A stretch of 42,064 nucleotides of DNA from Clostridia bacterium (GCA_017504785.1 JAFVQL010000074.1:1-42064); one strand, 5' to 3'; counted from the stretch's first letter, positions 21,989 to 30,932 are shown. The notes: generated by a model from the sequence alone, not told the origin. Translations and numbers: made by a program.

Positions 21989-23036
21989 TCTGCACCTCGG
22001 CGCGCCGATGCGCGCCCGCCTTTCCGCCCGCGAGGGGCGGCTTCGCAGAGACGAGCTTCTCTCTTCCTTTTTGGGACTTCTCAAGACCGCAAGAGCCGAG
22101 GGCTGTGCCGCCGTGATCATAGCGGGCGATCTTTTTGACACGGAGGCCGCCGCCGCATCGCTTTCCTCCGCCGTCATCGATACGGTAAAAAGCTTTTCGG
22201 ACATCGATTTTTATTACGCGAGGGGCAACCACGAAGGGGATGCGCGCTTCTGTGCCGCCGTGCCGGAAAATCTACACATATTCGGAAAAGAGATCGAATA
22301 TTTTGAAAAAGAAAATATTGTGTTTTTCGGCAAAGAAGCTATAAATTACAATGATTTTGACAACATTCATTTACAAGAAAACAAAGTAAACATTATGATC
22401 GCCCACGGCGCATGGGCAGATGGCTACAATAAAAGCGCCGACATCCCGCTCGGATTTCTGCGCGGAAGGCGGATCGATTACTGCGCGCTCGGCCACTATC
22501 ACAGCTACGCGCAAAAGCGCATCGATGAAAGAGGGATCGCGGTATATGCCGGAACGCCCGAGGGGCGCGGCTTCGACGAGATCGGCCCCAAGGGGGCAGT
22601 GCTGATCGAGGCCGACGAAAACGGGATCACGCACCGTTTTCTGCCGCTTGCTCGCCGCACGCTGCACCATATCGAGGCGGATATTTCGGAGGCAAAAAGC
22701 CTGCTTGAGGTTTTTTCTCTCTGCGAAAATGCCTTGAAAAGCGCGGGTAAGAACGACCTCGTGCGCCTTTTGCTCGTGGGAAAAAGGAAGCATCTGCCCG
22801 CGATCGACACGCTTGCCGTTTTGCGAAACTTTCAAACGCAATTCTATTATCTTGAAGCAGAGGACCGATCGACCGACGCGCCCGACGTAGAAAAATACAA
22901 AAGTGAAAGCTCCCTGCAGGGAGAATTCGTTCGCACCGTTTGCGAGGACGCGGCGCTTTCCAACGAGGAGAGAATGCGGATCCTGAACCTTGGACTTGCC
23001 GCCTTGCGCGCAGAGATCGGAGGCGGCGCACGATGA
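21966..23036 (+). CDS. DNA repair exonuclease-type metallophosphoesterase (SbcD/YhaO-like)
   Basis: A 356-residue calcineurin-like phosphoesterase. All metal-binding motifs are in order: TADLHLG (about residues 6-12), AGDLFDT (about 55), RGNHEGD (about 86), IAHGAWADG (about 140) and GHYHSY (about 175). Such proteins pair with an SMC-like ATPase to trim DNA ends; YhaO of Bacillus with YhaN is the closest arrangement. The C-terminal 120 residues are a cap domain. It starts inside the upstream AraC gene, with GAAGGAGG seven bases before the ATG, and its stop overlaps the next start as ATGA. This makes the three genes a tightly coupled unit. Confidence 0.88.
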   Translation: MKILHTADLHLGAPMRARLSAREGRLRRDELLSSFLGLLKTARAEGCAAVIIAGDLFDTEAAAASLSSAVIDTVKSFSDIDFYYARGNHEGDARFCAAVPENLHIFGKEIEYFEKENIVFFGKEAINYNDFDNIHLQENKVNIMIAHGAWADGYNKSADIPLGFLRGRRIDYCALGHYHSYAQKRIDERGIAVYAGTPEGRGFDEIGPKGAVLIEADENGITHRFLPLARRTLHHIEADISEAKSLLEVFSLCENALKSAGKNDLVRLLLVGKRKHLPAIDTLAVLRNFQTQFYYLEAEDRSTDAPDVEKYKSESSLQGEFVRTVCEDAALSNEERMRILNLGLAALRAEIGGGAR

Positions 23037-24541
23037 AGCTGATTTACGTACGGGCCGAAAACTTCGGCACGCTGAAAAACTTTTCGCTTTCCTTCGTTGA
23101 GGGGCTGAATGCGTATTGCATAGAAAACGGCGCGGGAAAAAGCACGCTGATCGCATTTCTCAAATGCATGCTTTACGGACTTTCCGAGAGCCGCAGCCAC
23201 GATCTTTCGGAAAACGAGCGCAAGCACTATCTACCCTGGCAGGGGGGCACCTTCGGCGGCACGCTGATCTTGGAGCACGAAAACACGGTGCTTCGCATCG
23301 TGCGCCGCTTCGGCGCGCGCCCCGCAGAGGACACTCTCGAGGTCTTTGAAGAGGAAAGCGGCAAGCCGACGGACGTGCTCGGCAAGATCCCCGGGCAAAC
23401 GATCTTCGGCATGGATGCAGAGGGCTTTTCGATCTGCTCCGTTTTCTCCGAGCGCGACTATGCGCCGCGGCTTGAAAACGAAAGCATGATCGCCCGCATG
23501 GGATCGGAGGACAGCATCCGCGGAGCAAAGGATGCTTTAGAGCGGCTTGCAGAGGAACGCCGCATCTATGAAAAAAAAGGCGCAAAGGGCTTGCTTTACG
23601 AGATCGAGGATGCACTCTCTCAAAAGAAGGAAAAGCACGAGATACTGACCGCAGAGGCAAAAGAGCTGCCCGAAAGAGAGCGCGCCTTTCTTTCTGCCAA
23701 AGCATCCTTGGCGGCATTGTCCGAGCAAAGGCCGAGGGGGGACCTTCCGAAAAAAAGCGCGCGCACGTCGCCCTACGGCGGCATTCTCTCCCTTTCCCTT
23801 GCGCTTCTCTTCTCCGTTCTTTCCTTTGCTTTGTCGGGTGTTTTCAAATACGCACTTCTCGGACTTTTGCCTGCCGCTTTTCTTCTTTGTATTGGCATTT
23901 ACCTTGTTTTTGTAAAGAGTCGTTTGCATTTTAGCAAAAAAAGGGTAGAAAGAAGCAAGCCAAAGAGTGCAGAAGCCATCGACCAAAAGAGCGACTTTGA
24001 AGAGAGATACCGCATCTGCGCCGCGTGTGCCCGCGCCTATGAAGCGGCTCTTGCCGCCAAAGAGGATGCCGCCCTGCTTTGTGCCGAGATCGAGGCACTC
24101 GAGAAAAAGAGAGAGCGGATCAGGACCCATCTTTCCGATATTAAAAAGACGGAGGCGCTTTTGGCGCGCGCCGCCGACCGTTACCGCGAAAAGCGCGCAT
24201 CCCTGGCACACGCCTTCTTTTCAGAGCATCTGCACGCACTCGGCGCGCAGGATGCCAAGGGCTATCGAATGGACGAGCGCTTCTCGGTTTCCTTCCTCGA
24301 AAACGAAGCCTACCGCACGGCGAACGCCTTGAGCCGCGGACAAAGAGATCTCGTTTCTCTTGCGCGCTCGCTTGCGCTCGCATCGGCACTCCCCGGCGCC
24401 GAAAAGCTCCCGCTTCTTTTAGACGATCCGTTTCTTTCCTTTGATGACGAAAGGCTTGCCATCGCCCTTTCCTCGATCGAGGATTTGGCGAAGGAGCGGC
24501 AGATCCTTTACCTCACCTGCTCGCACAGCCGCATGCCGTAA
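23033..24541 (+). CDS. Compact YhaN/SbcC-like SMC-type ATPase with membrane segments
   Basis: A 502-residue ATPase partner of the preceding nuclease. Walker A NGAGKSTLIAFLK is at about residues 31-43, the ABC-type signature LSRGQRDLVSLARSLALA at about 430-448 and Walker B LLLDDPFLSFDDERL at about 459-473. Between two short charged helices (about 190-235 and 300-390) lie two hydrophobic segments (about 249-292), as in the membrane-associated YhaN group. Bacillus YhaN is close to twice this length, so the coiled-coil arms are much reduced. The start MKLIYVRAENFG is set by the family N-terminus and the ATGA overlap; a longer frame upstream lies in the nuclease gene. Confidence 0.85.
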   Translation: MKLIYVRAENFGTLKNFSLSFVEGLNAYCIENGAGKSTLIAFLKCMLYGLSESRSHDLSENERKHYLPWQGGTFGGTLILEHENTVLRIVRRFGARPAEDTLEVFEEESGKPTDVLGKIPGQTIFGMDAEGFSICSVFSERDYAPRLENESMIARMGSEDSIRGAKDALERLAEERRIYEKKGAKGLLYEIEDALSQKKEKHEILTAEAKELPERERAFLSAKASLAALSEQRPRGDLPKKSARTSPYGGILSLSLALLFSVLSFALSGVFKYALLGLLPAAFLLCIGIYLVFVKSRLHFSKKRVERSKPKSAEAIDQKSDFEERYRICAACARAYEAALAAKEDAALLCAEIEALEKKRERIRTHLSDIKKTEALLARAADRYREKRASLAHAFFSEHLHALGAQDAKGYRMDERFSVSFLENEAYRTANALSRGQRDLVSLARSLALASALPGAEKLPLLLDDPFLSFDDERLAIALSSIEDLAKERQILYLTCSHSRMP

Positions 24542-24601
24542 CGGCGGCTTTCGCCCCATTATTTTGGTAAAACAAAAATTCAAAAAAATCAAAAATACCC
24601 C

Positions 24602-24630
24602 TTGACAACCGAGAACAAAAGTTATATAAT
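24602..24630 (+). promoter_or_regulatory. Promoter of the yceD-rpmF operon
   Basis: TTGACA (24602-24607) and TATAAT (24625-24630), both consensus, 17-base spacer. An 83-base leader follows before the GTG start. Confidence 0.85.
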
Positions 24631-24713
24631 AGAGTGTACGACTTTGGGCAATAGCCTAAACTATGCCTTTTTTCGTGCGAAACGTCAATCATCAATGACG
24701 GGAGGGATGGTTA

Positions 24714-25268
24714 GTGAAGCTGGATCTCAGACCGCTTCTGGCAGGCGACCGCTTGCTTGAATTCGATTACGAGCTGCCTCTTGACAGCCATACCGAGGAT
24801 ACCACAAGCTTTCTTTGGGGTACGCGTTTTCCTTCTCCCATGAAGGTGACGGGAAATATTACCAACACGGCCGGATATATGCGGATGTCGCTTTCGCTTT
24901 CCTGCGACTACGTTGCACAGTGCGCGAGATGCCTCTCCCCTGTTGAAGGTCAGTTTTCCTTAAGCCTTGAGAAAACCGTTGCGCCTAAGAATTTGCTGGG
25001 GGATATCACAGAGGACAAGCTGGATGACTACGCGATCATCGAGGACGGATTTTTAGACATGGACGAGCAGCTGCTCGAGCAGCTCGAGATGGAATTTCCG
25101 CTTCGCTTTCTTTGCAAGGACGATTGCAAGGGCTTGTGCCAAAGATGCGGTAAGAACCTTAACGAAGGTCCCTGCTCCTGCACCGAAAAGGAGATCGACC
25201 CGAGAATGGAGCCCTTACGCAAGCTTCTTCTGAAAATGCAGGAAGAAGAAAAAGAAGATCAAAAATAA
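24714..25268 (+). CDS. YceD/DUF177 family protein
   Basis: A 184-residue soluble protein. Residues about 60-85 hold the DUF177 signature CARCLSPVEGQFSLSLE, and the C-terminus has a cysteine cluster C-K-x-D-D-C-K-G-L-C-Q-R-C-G (about 139-152) plus CSC, likely binding zinc. YceD is conserved next to rpmF in most bacteria and has been linked to 23S rRNA metabolism and ribosome assembly. The start is GTG with GGGAGGGA just upstream; the reading MKLDLRPLLAGDRLLEFDYELP fits the family N-terminus in length. It is followed 52 bases later by rpmF in the same transcript. Confidence 0.9.
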   Translation: MKLDLRPLLAGDRLLEFDYELPLDSHTEDTTSFLWGTRFPSPMKVTGNITNTAGYMRMSLSLSCDYVAQCARCLSPVEGQFSLSLEKTVAPKNLLGDITEDKLDDYAIIEDGFLDMDEQLLEQLEMEFPLRFLCKDDCKGLCQRCGKNLNEGPCSCTEKEIDPRMEPLRKLLLKMQEEEKEDQK

Positions 25269-25320
25269 ATTCACATAAAGAGATTGCGTTGTCGCAAACT
25301 CGTATCAGGAGGTAAACAAC

Positions 25321-25518
25321 ATGGCAGTTCCGAAGAGAAAAGTGTCTCATTCCAGAAAGATGAAGAGACGCTCCAGCGTTTGGAAGCTGGAAAATCCCAC
25401 CAACATCGTTAAGTGCCCCCAGTGCGGTGAGTACAACCGCGCATACCGCGTATGCAAGGCGTGCGGCTACTACAAGGGTGTTGAGGTTATTGCTAAGAGC
25501 GAGCCCGTTCAGAAGTAA
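25321..25518 (+). CDS. rpmF: 50S ribosomal protein L32
   Basis: A 65-residue protein with the L32 N-terminus MAVPKRKVSHSRKMKRRS and a four-cysteine zinc ribbon, CPQCG and CKACG (about residues 36-51). It is a structural protein of the large ribosomal subunit. AGGAGG ribosome site, terminator directly after. Confidence 0.98.
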   Translation: MAVPKRKVSHSRKMKRRSSVWKLENPTNIVKCPQCGEYNRAYRVCKACGYYKGVEVIAKSEPVQK

Positions 25519-25540
25519 TTTTGACGCTTGCCCTTACACG

Positions 25541-25583
25541 AAAAAGCGGTTGCTTTTGCCGTTCGGCATGGCGACCGCTTTTT
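25541..25583 (+). terminator. Terminator of the yceD-rpmF operon
   Basis: Outer arms AAAAAGCGGTTGC and GCGACCGCTTTTT with an inner GCC/GGC hairpin, followed by a T run, 23 bases past the rpmF stop. Confidence 0.8.
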
Positions 25584-25605
25584 CTTTTCCAAGAAAGGAG
25601 AAACT

Positions 25606-25971
25606 ATGATCTATCTTGATATGAAATTTCGCTCCGAGGCACTTTCGGGGAATGCACAGCTCTCCCTGCTTCTGCCCGACGGGGCGGAAAGCTTCAAAAC
25701 GCTTTGGCTTTTGCACGGTTTGTACGGGGATCACACCTCGTGGATGCGGAACTCCTCGATCGAAAGATACGCATCACAGTACGGCATCGCCGTCGTGATG
25801 CCGAATGCACAGAACAGCTGGTATGCCGACACGGCGATTTTCCTTCATAAAGGTCAAAAAGGGGCGAGATATTTCGGCGTGATGAAAACGAATACCGCCG
25901 AGATCGACGGCTTAATTCCCTTTTTCTCTACGGTATTTCCGTATCCGCTCTTGACAAAAGAAGCAGGATAA
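25606..25971 (+). pseudogene. Truncated alpha/beta-hydrolase esterase (5' fragment)
   Basis: The first 77 codons are a normal N-terminus of a tributyrin esterase/S-formylglutathione hydrolase-like enzyme: TLWLLHGLYGDHTSWMRNSS (about residues 33-51) and IAVVMPNAQNSWYAD (about 61-75), where intact family members continue for about 170 more residues to the GHSMGG nucleophile motif, Asp and His. Here homology stops at about 25837 and a run-on frame of about 44 codons follows. Its last codons are also the -35 box of the trxB promoter, so that tail is not a conserved protein. AAAGGAG five bases before the ATG is intact. Probably a remnant left by a deletion. Confidence 0.7.
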
Positions 25972-25979
25972 TTTATACT
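25951..25979 (+). promoter_or_regulatory. Promoter of the thioredoxin reductase gene
   Basis: TTGACA (25951-25956) and TATACT (25974-25979), 17-base spacer, overlapping the end of the truncated esterase frame. Confidence 0.75.
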
Positions 25980-26027
25980 TAAAATACCTATTATAGTATA
26001 ACCAATGCTTCCAAAAAAGGAGACGGC

Positions 26028-26957
26028 ATGAACGAAACTATGTACGACGTTATCATTATCGGCGGCGGACCTGCAGGATACACGGCGGCACTTTACGCCG
26101 CGCGCGCGGGGCTTTCCACGCTCGTAATCGAAAAATTTTCTGCGGGCGGACAGATGACCGAAACGCAGTCCATCGAAAACTATCCCGGCTTTGACGAGGG
26201 GACGGACGGCTTCACGCTCGGCTTTAAAATGCAGGCGGGCGCGGAAAAATACGGCGCGAAAACCTTGAGCACCGAGGTCATCAAGGTTGACCTTCTCGCA
26301 AACCCAAAAGCAATCCATACGGCCAAGGAGGTGCTTTTTGCCAAGGCGGTGATCCTTGCCACGGGCGCAACGCATAAGCATCTCGGACTCGAAAGAGAGG
26401 AAGAGATGATCGGCCGCGGCATCGGCTACTGTGCGGCATGCGACGGTATGCTTTACCGCGGCAAGACCGTTGCCGTTGTCGGCGGCGGAAACTCGGCGGC
26501 GGCAGACGCGCTTCTGCTCTCGCGCATCTGTGGGAAGGTTTACCTCATTCACCGTCGCGACAGCCTGCGCGCCGAAAAGATACACCACGAGCCGCTGATG
26601 CGCGCCGAAACCGTGGAATTCAAATGGAACGCAACCGTAACGGCCCTGCACGGTGACGAAAGGCTTACGGGCATCACGCTCCAAAGCACAAAGACGGGCG
26701 AGCGCGAGCAGATCGAGGTAGACGGACTCTTTATCAGCATCGGCCGATCGCCCGAAACCGCGCTCTTCGCGGGGCAGATCGCCTTGGAAAACGGCTATAT
26801 TCTCGCAGGAGAGGACACGAAAACGAGCATTCCCGGCGTTTTTGCGGCAGGGGACGTTCGCAAAAAGGCACTGCGCCAGATCGTGACCGCAGCGGCAGAC
26901 GGTGCCGTGGCAGCCCATTTTGCAGAGGAATATATCGAAACGGAATACAGCCGTTAA
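26028..26957 (+). CDS. trxB: Thioredoxin reductase
   Basis: A 309-residue FAD/NADPH disulfide reductase. The N-terminal FAD-binding motif IGGGPAGYTAALYAARAG (about residues 10-27), the NADPH motif VVGGGNSAAADALLL (about 145-159) and the C-terminal FAD motif GVFAAGDVRKKALRQIVTA (about 275-293) are all present. The redox pair is C-A-A-C in YCAACDG (Cys about 135 and 138; CATC is more usual). It keeps thioredoxin reduced in the cytoplasm. AAGGAG ribosome site seven bases before the ATG, own promoter, and a convergent terminator shared with the histidinol phosphatase gene. No thioredoxin gene is adjacent. Confidence 0.95.
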   Translation: MNETMYDVIIIGGGPAGYTAALYAARAGLSTLVIEKFSAGGQMTETQSIENYPGFDEGTDGFTLGFKMQAGAEKYGAKTLSTEVIKVDLLANPKAIHTAKEVLFAKAVILATGATHKHLGLEREEEMIGRGIGYCAACDGMLYRGKTVAVVGGGNSAAADALLLSRICGKVYLIHRRDSLRAEKIHHEPLMRAETVEFKWNATVTALHGDERLTGITLQSTKTGEREQIEVDGLFISIGRSPETALFAGQIALENGYILAGEDTKTSIPGVFAAGDVRKKALRQIVTAAADGAVAAHFAEEYIETEYSR

Positions 26958-27012
26958 ATTCTAAAAAGACGCATGCAAAGCAGAGAAAGTTCTTTATTAT
27001 AAAGCGACAAAA

Positions 27013-27056
27013 GATGCACTCGGAAGGCATTTTTGCCTTCCGAGTGCATCTTTTTT
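27013..27056. terminator. Convergent bidirectional terminator
   Basis: Seventeen-base perfect arms GATGCACTCGGAAGGCA (27013-27029) and TGCCTTCCGAGTGCATC (27034-27050) with A-tract before and T-tract after, between trxB and the histidinol phosphatase gene. Confidence 0.9.
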
Positions 27057-27079
27057 CTTATTTTTGTTTGCATTTTTTA

Positions 27080-27889
27080 TCAAATCGGAACTTCCGTCCA
27101 TCCGTTTTTAGTCAAGATCAGGTGGGAAGAAAATCCGCAGTCCTTTGCGAGATCCACGGCAAGATCAAAGCCGCAATCGAGAAAATCCTTATGATGGCAG
27201 TCGGAATTGATGACGATCCTTCCGCCCTCTCCTCGGATCACCGAAAGAAGCTCGGGGGCGGGGTACGGCGCGGTGCGATAGCCGCGGCCGATCGCGCCCG
27301 TATTGATTTCAAAGGGCTTTCCGTATTTTGCAAGACGGCGGACCGCTTCCTTCGCCATGGAAAAATAGCGCGCCGAACGGCGGATCGAAAGCACCTCGTC
27401 ATACTTCGTGATGAGATCGACGTGCCCGATCACGTCTGCCGCGGGGATCTTATCGAAAAGCTGCACCAGCTCGGCAAAATACGCCTCGGCATACAGCTCC
27501 TGATCGCCGCCAAAATGCGCCTCGAGATTTTTCAGCATCAGATCTGCATTATGATCGATCGGGCAAAACACGCCGTCCCTTCGAAGGTTATGAACCGAGG
27601 CGATCACGTAATCGTACGGATACGCAAGGGGGGGCGACCAGGAGTCCTGCTCGATGCCGAGGAAAATATCGATCTTATCCTTATATTTTTCCTTCACGCG
27701 CAAAACCTCTTCGCGATAGACCCTTTGCTTTTCTTCCGACATCGAAAAATCCGCATCCGAAGCAAAAAACGAGTGCCCCGAAAAGCCGAGCGCCGAAAAC
27801 CCCTTTTCGATGGCGGCAAGCGCCATTTCCTCAGGCGTATCCCTTCCGTCACAAAAAACGGAGTGGGTATGGAAATTCGTTTTTACCAT
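27080..27889 (-). CDS. Histidinol-phosphatase, PHP family (HisJ/HisK type)
   Basis: A 269-residue PHP-domain phosphoesterase. Metal-binding residues are visible in NFHTHSVFCDG (about residues 4-14), GFSGHSFF (about 36-43), GIEQDSW (about 77) , HVDLITKYD (about 160) and INSDCHH (about 230). The family hydrolyses histidinol phosphate in histidine biosynthesis, but no his genes are nearby, so a different phosphate substrate is possible. The start lies two bases after the stop of the upstream gene, with the ribosome site GAGGA spanning that stop, so the two are coupled. It is the third gene of the alcohol dehydrogenase operon. Confidence 0.85.
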   Translation of the reverse strand: MVKTNFHTHSVFCDGRDTPEEMALAAIEKGFSALGFSGHSFFASDADFSMSEEKQRVYREEVLRVKEKYKDKIDIFLGIEQDSWSPPLAYPYDYVIASVHNLRRDGVFCPIDHNADLMLKNLEAHFGGDQELYAEAYFAELVQLFDKIPAADVIGHVDLITKYDEVLSIRRSARYFSMAKEAVRRLAKYGKPFEINTGAIGRGYRTAPYPAPELLSVIRGEGGRIVINSDCHHKDFLDCGFDLAVDLAKDCGFSSHLILTKNGWTEVPI

Positions 27890-27891
27890 TT

Positions 27892-29595
27892 TCAGTCCTC
27901 TGCCACGGCAAGATACAGAGCCGTGCTCTCACCGCTCTTTACCAAAAGCTCTGCCACATAGCGACCGTCCAGCGTACTCGTATACACCTCTACGGAGTCT
28001 GCCTCAAGGGTAATGAGAAGCGTGCCGCCTTCGTTATAAACGTCGATCTGCTTCTTTTCTTCCACCGTTTGCTCCACGAAGATAAGAGAGGAAGAGCGCG
28101 TTTCGATCTTCTTTTCCTCGCCCTTATTGCTGAGCACCGTCACGCTCTGCTTTTCTCCGTCGTAAAGAAGCACCTCGCCCTCTGCCTTTCGCATCAGAAC
28201 CGAAGAGCCGACAAGCTCAAAGTCGATCACGTCATTTTCTTCCATATCGTAAAGCAGATCCAGATCCCAGTCGTAGATCTTTTTTTGATGAACGAAAATC
28301 TCGGCCGCCAGCGCGGTGTCTGCCGCGGTGGCAAGAGACGGGAAGCGCCCGATCACGTAGCCCCATTCGTTGAGAAGGAAATATTCGTCCGCAAGATTGC
28401 GCGCCACCCAACGATTCTTCGCCACGCCAACGAAGGTGCTCTGATCCATCGCGGGAATGATGTCTCCGACGAAGCTCGTGATCTTGCCGCGATTGGAGAG
28501 CAGCGCGGCCTTAAGCGCATGTGCATTCATATCGAGGATATGATCGCTGATCCGGTAGCCGCGCGCAAGGTTCTCCATGCTCGCATTCAAGCCGAAGGCG
28601 CGCATCCGCTCATCATCGGATATAACGCTCTGCTCACCCGGTGCGATATAAAAATCGGGATCCTTTATCACGGTCTTCTCCCCCGTGCGCGCCGAGATCA
28701 CCTCGTGATGCAGCTTATACTTCACGCCATCTTTCATGAAGGTATACTGCGCCGCACTTGCATCCTCTGCCGTAACGTACTGTGAAAAGATCGTTCCATC
28801 CGACAGAATATAAGCGCGGGCGTCCTTCGCCTCGGTGGGAACGCGGTAGATCGCGCAAAGCTGTGCATCCTTATCGTAAACGTACCAGCAATCCACACCC
28901 TGCAGATCGCTTTCCACGTGATAATATCGGTCGCCAACCTTTTCGTCAAGGACCGGAAGATCGGCAAAGGCGGAAAGGGTGAAGGCGAGCCTTGCGCTTC
29001 CGTTTTTCTCCACGCGGTAAACGCTTTGCTCAAAGCGCACGAGATCCAATACGGGATCGCAAAGCGCGTTGAGCGCGGAGAGCGTGTCGATCTCCGACTT
29101 CGAAGCAAAGACCGTTCCGTTTTCATCCAAAAGCGAAAGCGCGTAGGTCGGCGCATCGGAAAGCGCCGTTTCAAGAACCGCGCACCATGCGGCCTCGCCT
29201 AAGGCGGCGTTCAAGGAAACGGTGTAAGCAAGCGAATCCGTATCCGTAAAGGCGGCAACCGTTTTTCCGCTCAAAAGATGAACGACCGCTTGCACCTTTT
29301 TCCCATCGTCATTTTCGTATTCATACAAAGCCAAACGGCCCTTCGCGACCTTTCGCTCACCGCTGACAGCCTCGAGCCTTTCGATCGAGGCGATCTCGGA
29401 CTTATCCCGCGAAAGCGATCCCGCCACCGTCCAAAAATCCACCATCGGCGTGCCGGCGCGAATGATGACCAGCGTGATCAGCGCGCCAACGCAAAGGAAA
29501 AGAAGCACGAGAAGGACGATCTTTTTACGCATCGTTCCCCTCGCGTCCTCGATCTCGCCCTCTGCGGATATTATCTTTTTGTCTTCCGTATTCAA
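27892..29595 (-). CDS. Membrane-anchored protein of unknown function (DUF4340-like possible)
   Basis: A 567-residue protein with a short cytosolic N-terminus, one membrane helix (IVLLVLLFLCVGALITLVII, about residues 24-43) and a large extracytoplasmic beta-rich part with many turns (YVYDKDAQLCAIYRVP, YFLLNEWGYVIGRFP). The N-anchor and repeated beta-propeller-like strands recall DUF4340 proteins, but I cannot assign it. The start is probably TTG at 29595, since ACGGAGGGA lies eight bases upstream; ATG at 29532 with GAGGGG is the alternative. It is 50 bases after the alcohol dehydrogenase and coupled to the histidinol phosphatase gene. Confidence 0.6.
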   Translation of the reverse strand: MNTEDKKIISAEGEIEDARGTMRKKIVLLVLLFLCVGALITLVIIRAGTPMVDFWTVAGSLSRDKSEIASIERLEAVSGERKVAKGRLALYEYENDDGKKVQAVVHLLSGKTVAAFTDTDSLAYTVSLNAALGEAAWCAVLETALSDAPTYALSLLDENGTVFASKSEIDTLSALNALCDPVLDLVRFEQSVYRVEKNGSARLAFTLSAFADLPVLDEKVGDRYYHVESDLQGVDCWYVYDKDAQLCAIYRVPTEAKDARAYILSDGTIFSQYVTAEDASAAQYTFMKDGVKYKLHHEVISARTGEKTVIKDPDFYIAPGEQSVISDDERMRAFGLNASMENLARGYRISDHILDMNAHALKAALLSNRGKITSFVGDIIPAMDQSTFVGVAKNRWVARNLADEYFLLNEWGYVIGRFPSLATAADTALAAEIFVHQKKIYDWDLDLLYDMEENDVIDFELVGSSVLMRKAEGEVLLYDGEKQSVTVLSNKGEEKKIETRSSSLIFVEQTVEEKKQIDVYNEGGTLLITLEADSVEVYTSTLDGRYVAELLVKSGESTALYLAVAED

Positions 29596-29645
29596 GTCAA
29601 AATCCCTCCGTATATTGAAAAAGTAAAGAATTGTTTTCAAATTTA

Positions 29646-30818
29646 TTATTTCGCGTCATAAGCCTCTTGTAGGATCATGAGGATCTCTTCTCTCGAAAGA
29701 AATCTATATGCACCGCCAAGCTCCACCGTGTCCGCAATGCGAGGAAGCATCTCCTTCGTTGCGCCGAGATCGCGAAGAGATAAAGGGAGCGAAAGCTCTA
29801 TGACGAAATCGCGAAGCCGATCGATGCCCTCCGCGGCAACCGAAGCGGGGTCTCGCCCTTCGGCCGAGACGCCGAAGATGCGCGTGGCAAAGCGCACGAA
29901 GCGCGCAAGACCGTCGCGAAAAATATGGCGGTAATAAGGGATGCTGATCGCGGCAAGACCCGCGCCGTGTGCACAGTCCGTATACGCGCCAAGCTGATGC
30001 TCGATGGCGTGCACCTCCCAGTCCTGCGTTTTTGAAACGCTCGTGACGGAATTGATCGCCATGGTGGCGCACCACATAATATTGCTTCGCGCCTCATAAT
30101 TTGTCGGCTCGCGCAGAGCCACCCGCGAAGAGCGGATCAGCGACTCCATCAAGCCCTCCATAAGATAATCGCTCGTATTATCGTCCTCATCCGAAAAATA
30201 CTGCTCCATCAGGTGCGAGAGAATATCAAAGATACCGCTTGCCATCTGATATTTCGGCACGGTATAGGTAAACTCGGGATTGAGGATCGAAAAGCGCGGG
30301 CAGACCTCGGGCGGAAATTCTCTCGCCTCCTTGATGCCCTCCGCTTCATTCGTGATCACAGCGCACGCATTCATTTCCGAGCCCGTGCCCGCCATCGTGA
30401 GGATAGAGGCGACCGGGACGACCTCGTTTTCGAGCGGACGAAGCTCCTCCCAATATTTTTGCCATGCATCTCCCTCGCAATACGCGGCGACGGAGATGGC
30501 CTTCGCGCAGTCGATCACCGAGCCGCCGCCCACGGCGAGGATCAGATCGATTTTCTTCTCTCTGACGATCTCTGCGCCCGAAAGCACCTCCGTGTATCTC
30601 GGATTCGGTGAAACGCCCGAAAGCTCGTATACCTCCTTGCCGCACGCCGAAAGCGTTCGGATCACGAGATCGTAAAGCCCTATGCGCTTGATCGCGCCCT
30701 TTCCGTAGACCAAAAGAATGCGAGGGCCGAACGCCGAAAGCGCCTCGGGCAAATGAGAAAACGCCGTGCGCCCGAAATATATTTTCGTTGGATTATGAAA
30801 CGTAAAATCGTTTAACAC
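29646..30818 (-). CDS. Iron-containing alcohol dehydrogenase
   Basis: A 390-residue group III alcohol dehydrogenase. The N-terminus NDFTFHNPTKIYFG is typical of the BdhA/YqhD type, followed by the NAD(P)-binding GGGSVIDCAKAISVAAY (about residues 96-112), MAGTGSEMNACAVI (about 139-152), and the iron ligands in the segments around DILSHLMEQYF (about 194-204) and HAIEHQLGAYTDCAHGAGLA (about 262-281). It interconverts an aldehyde/ketone and an alcohol; butanol dehydrogenase activity is typical in Clostridia. The GTG start is preceded by AAGGAGGG; a longer frame upstream would pass through the promoter. First gene of the operon. Confidence 0.92.
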   Translation of the reverse strand: MLNDFTFHNPTKIYFGRTAFSHLPEALSAFGPRILLVYGKGAIKRIGLYDLVIRTLSACGKEVYELSGVSPNPRYTEVLSGAEIVREKKIDLILAVGGGSVIDCAKAISVAAYCEGDAWQKYWEELRPLENEVVPVASILTMAGTGSEMNACAVITNEAEGIKEAREFPPEVCPRFSILNPEFTYTVPKYQMASGIFDILSHLMEQYFSDEDDNTSDYLMEGLMESLIRSSRVALREPTNYEARSNIMWCATMAINSVTSVSKTQDWEVHAIEHQLGAYTDCAHGAGLAAISIPYYRHIFRDGLARFVRFATRIFGVSAEGRDPASVAAEGIDRLRDFVIELSLPLSLRDLGATKEMLPRIADTVELGGAYRFLSREEILMILQEAYDAK

Positions 30819-30843
30819 GGTATTTTCCCTCCTTTTTTTCTTC

Positions 30844-30872
30844 ATTATACACTTTTTTTTAAAAAAAATCAA
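30844..30872 (-). promoter_or_regulatory. Promoter of the alcohol dehydrogenase operon
   Basis: Minus-strand TTGATT (30867-30872) and TATAAT (30844-30849), 17-base spacer made largely of T8A8 (30853-30868). Divergent from the SCIFF promoter 60 bases away. Confidence 0.7.
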
Positions 30873-30932
30873 CCGTATTGCGGCGAAGATTTAAAAAAGA
30901 AAGAAAAAATTTAAATCTTTATAGAGAAATTC

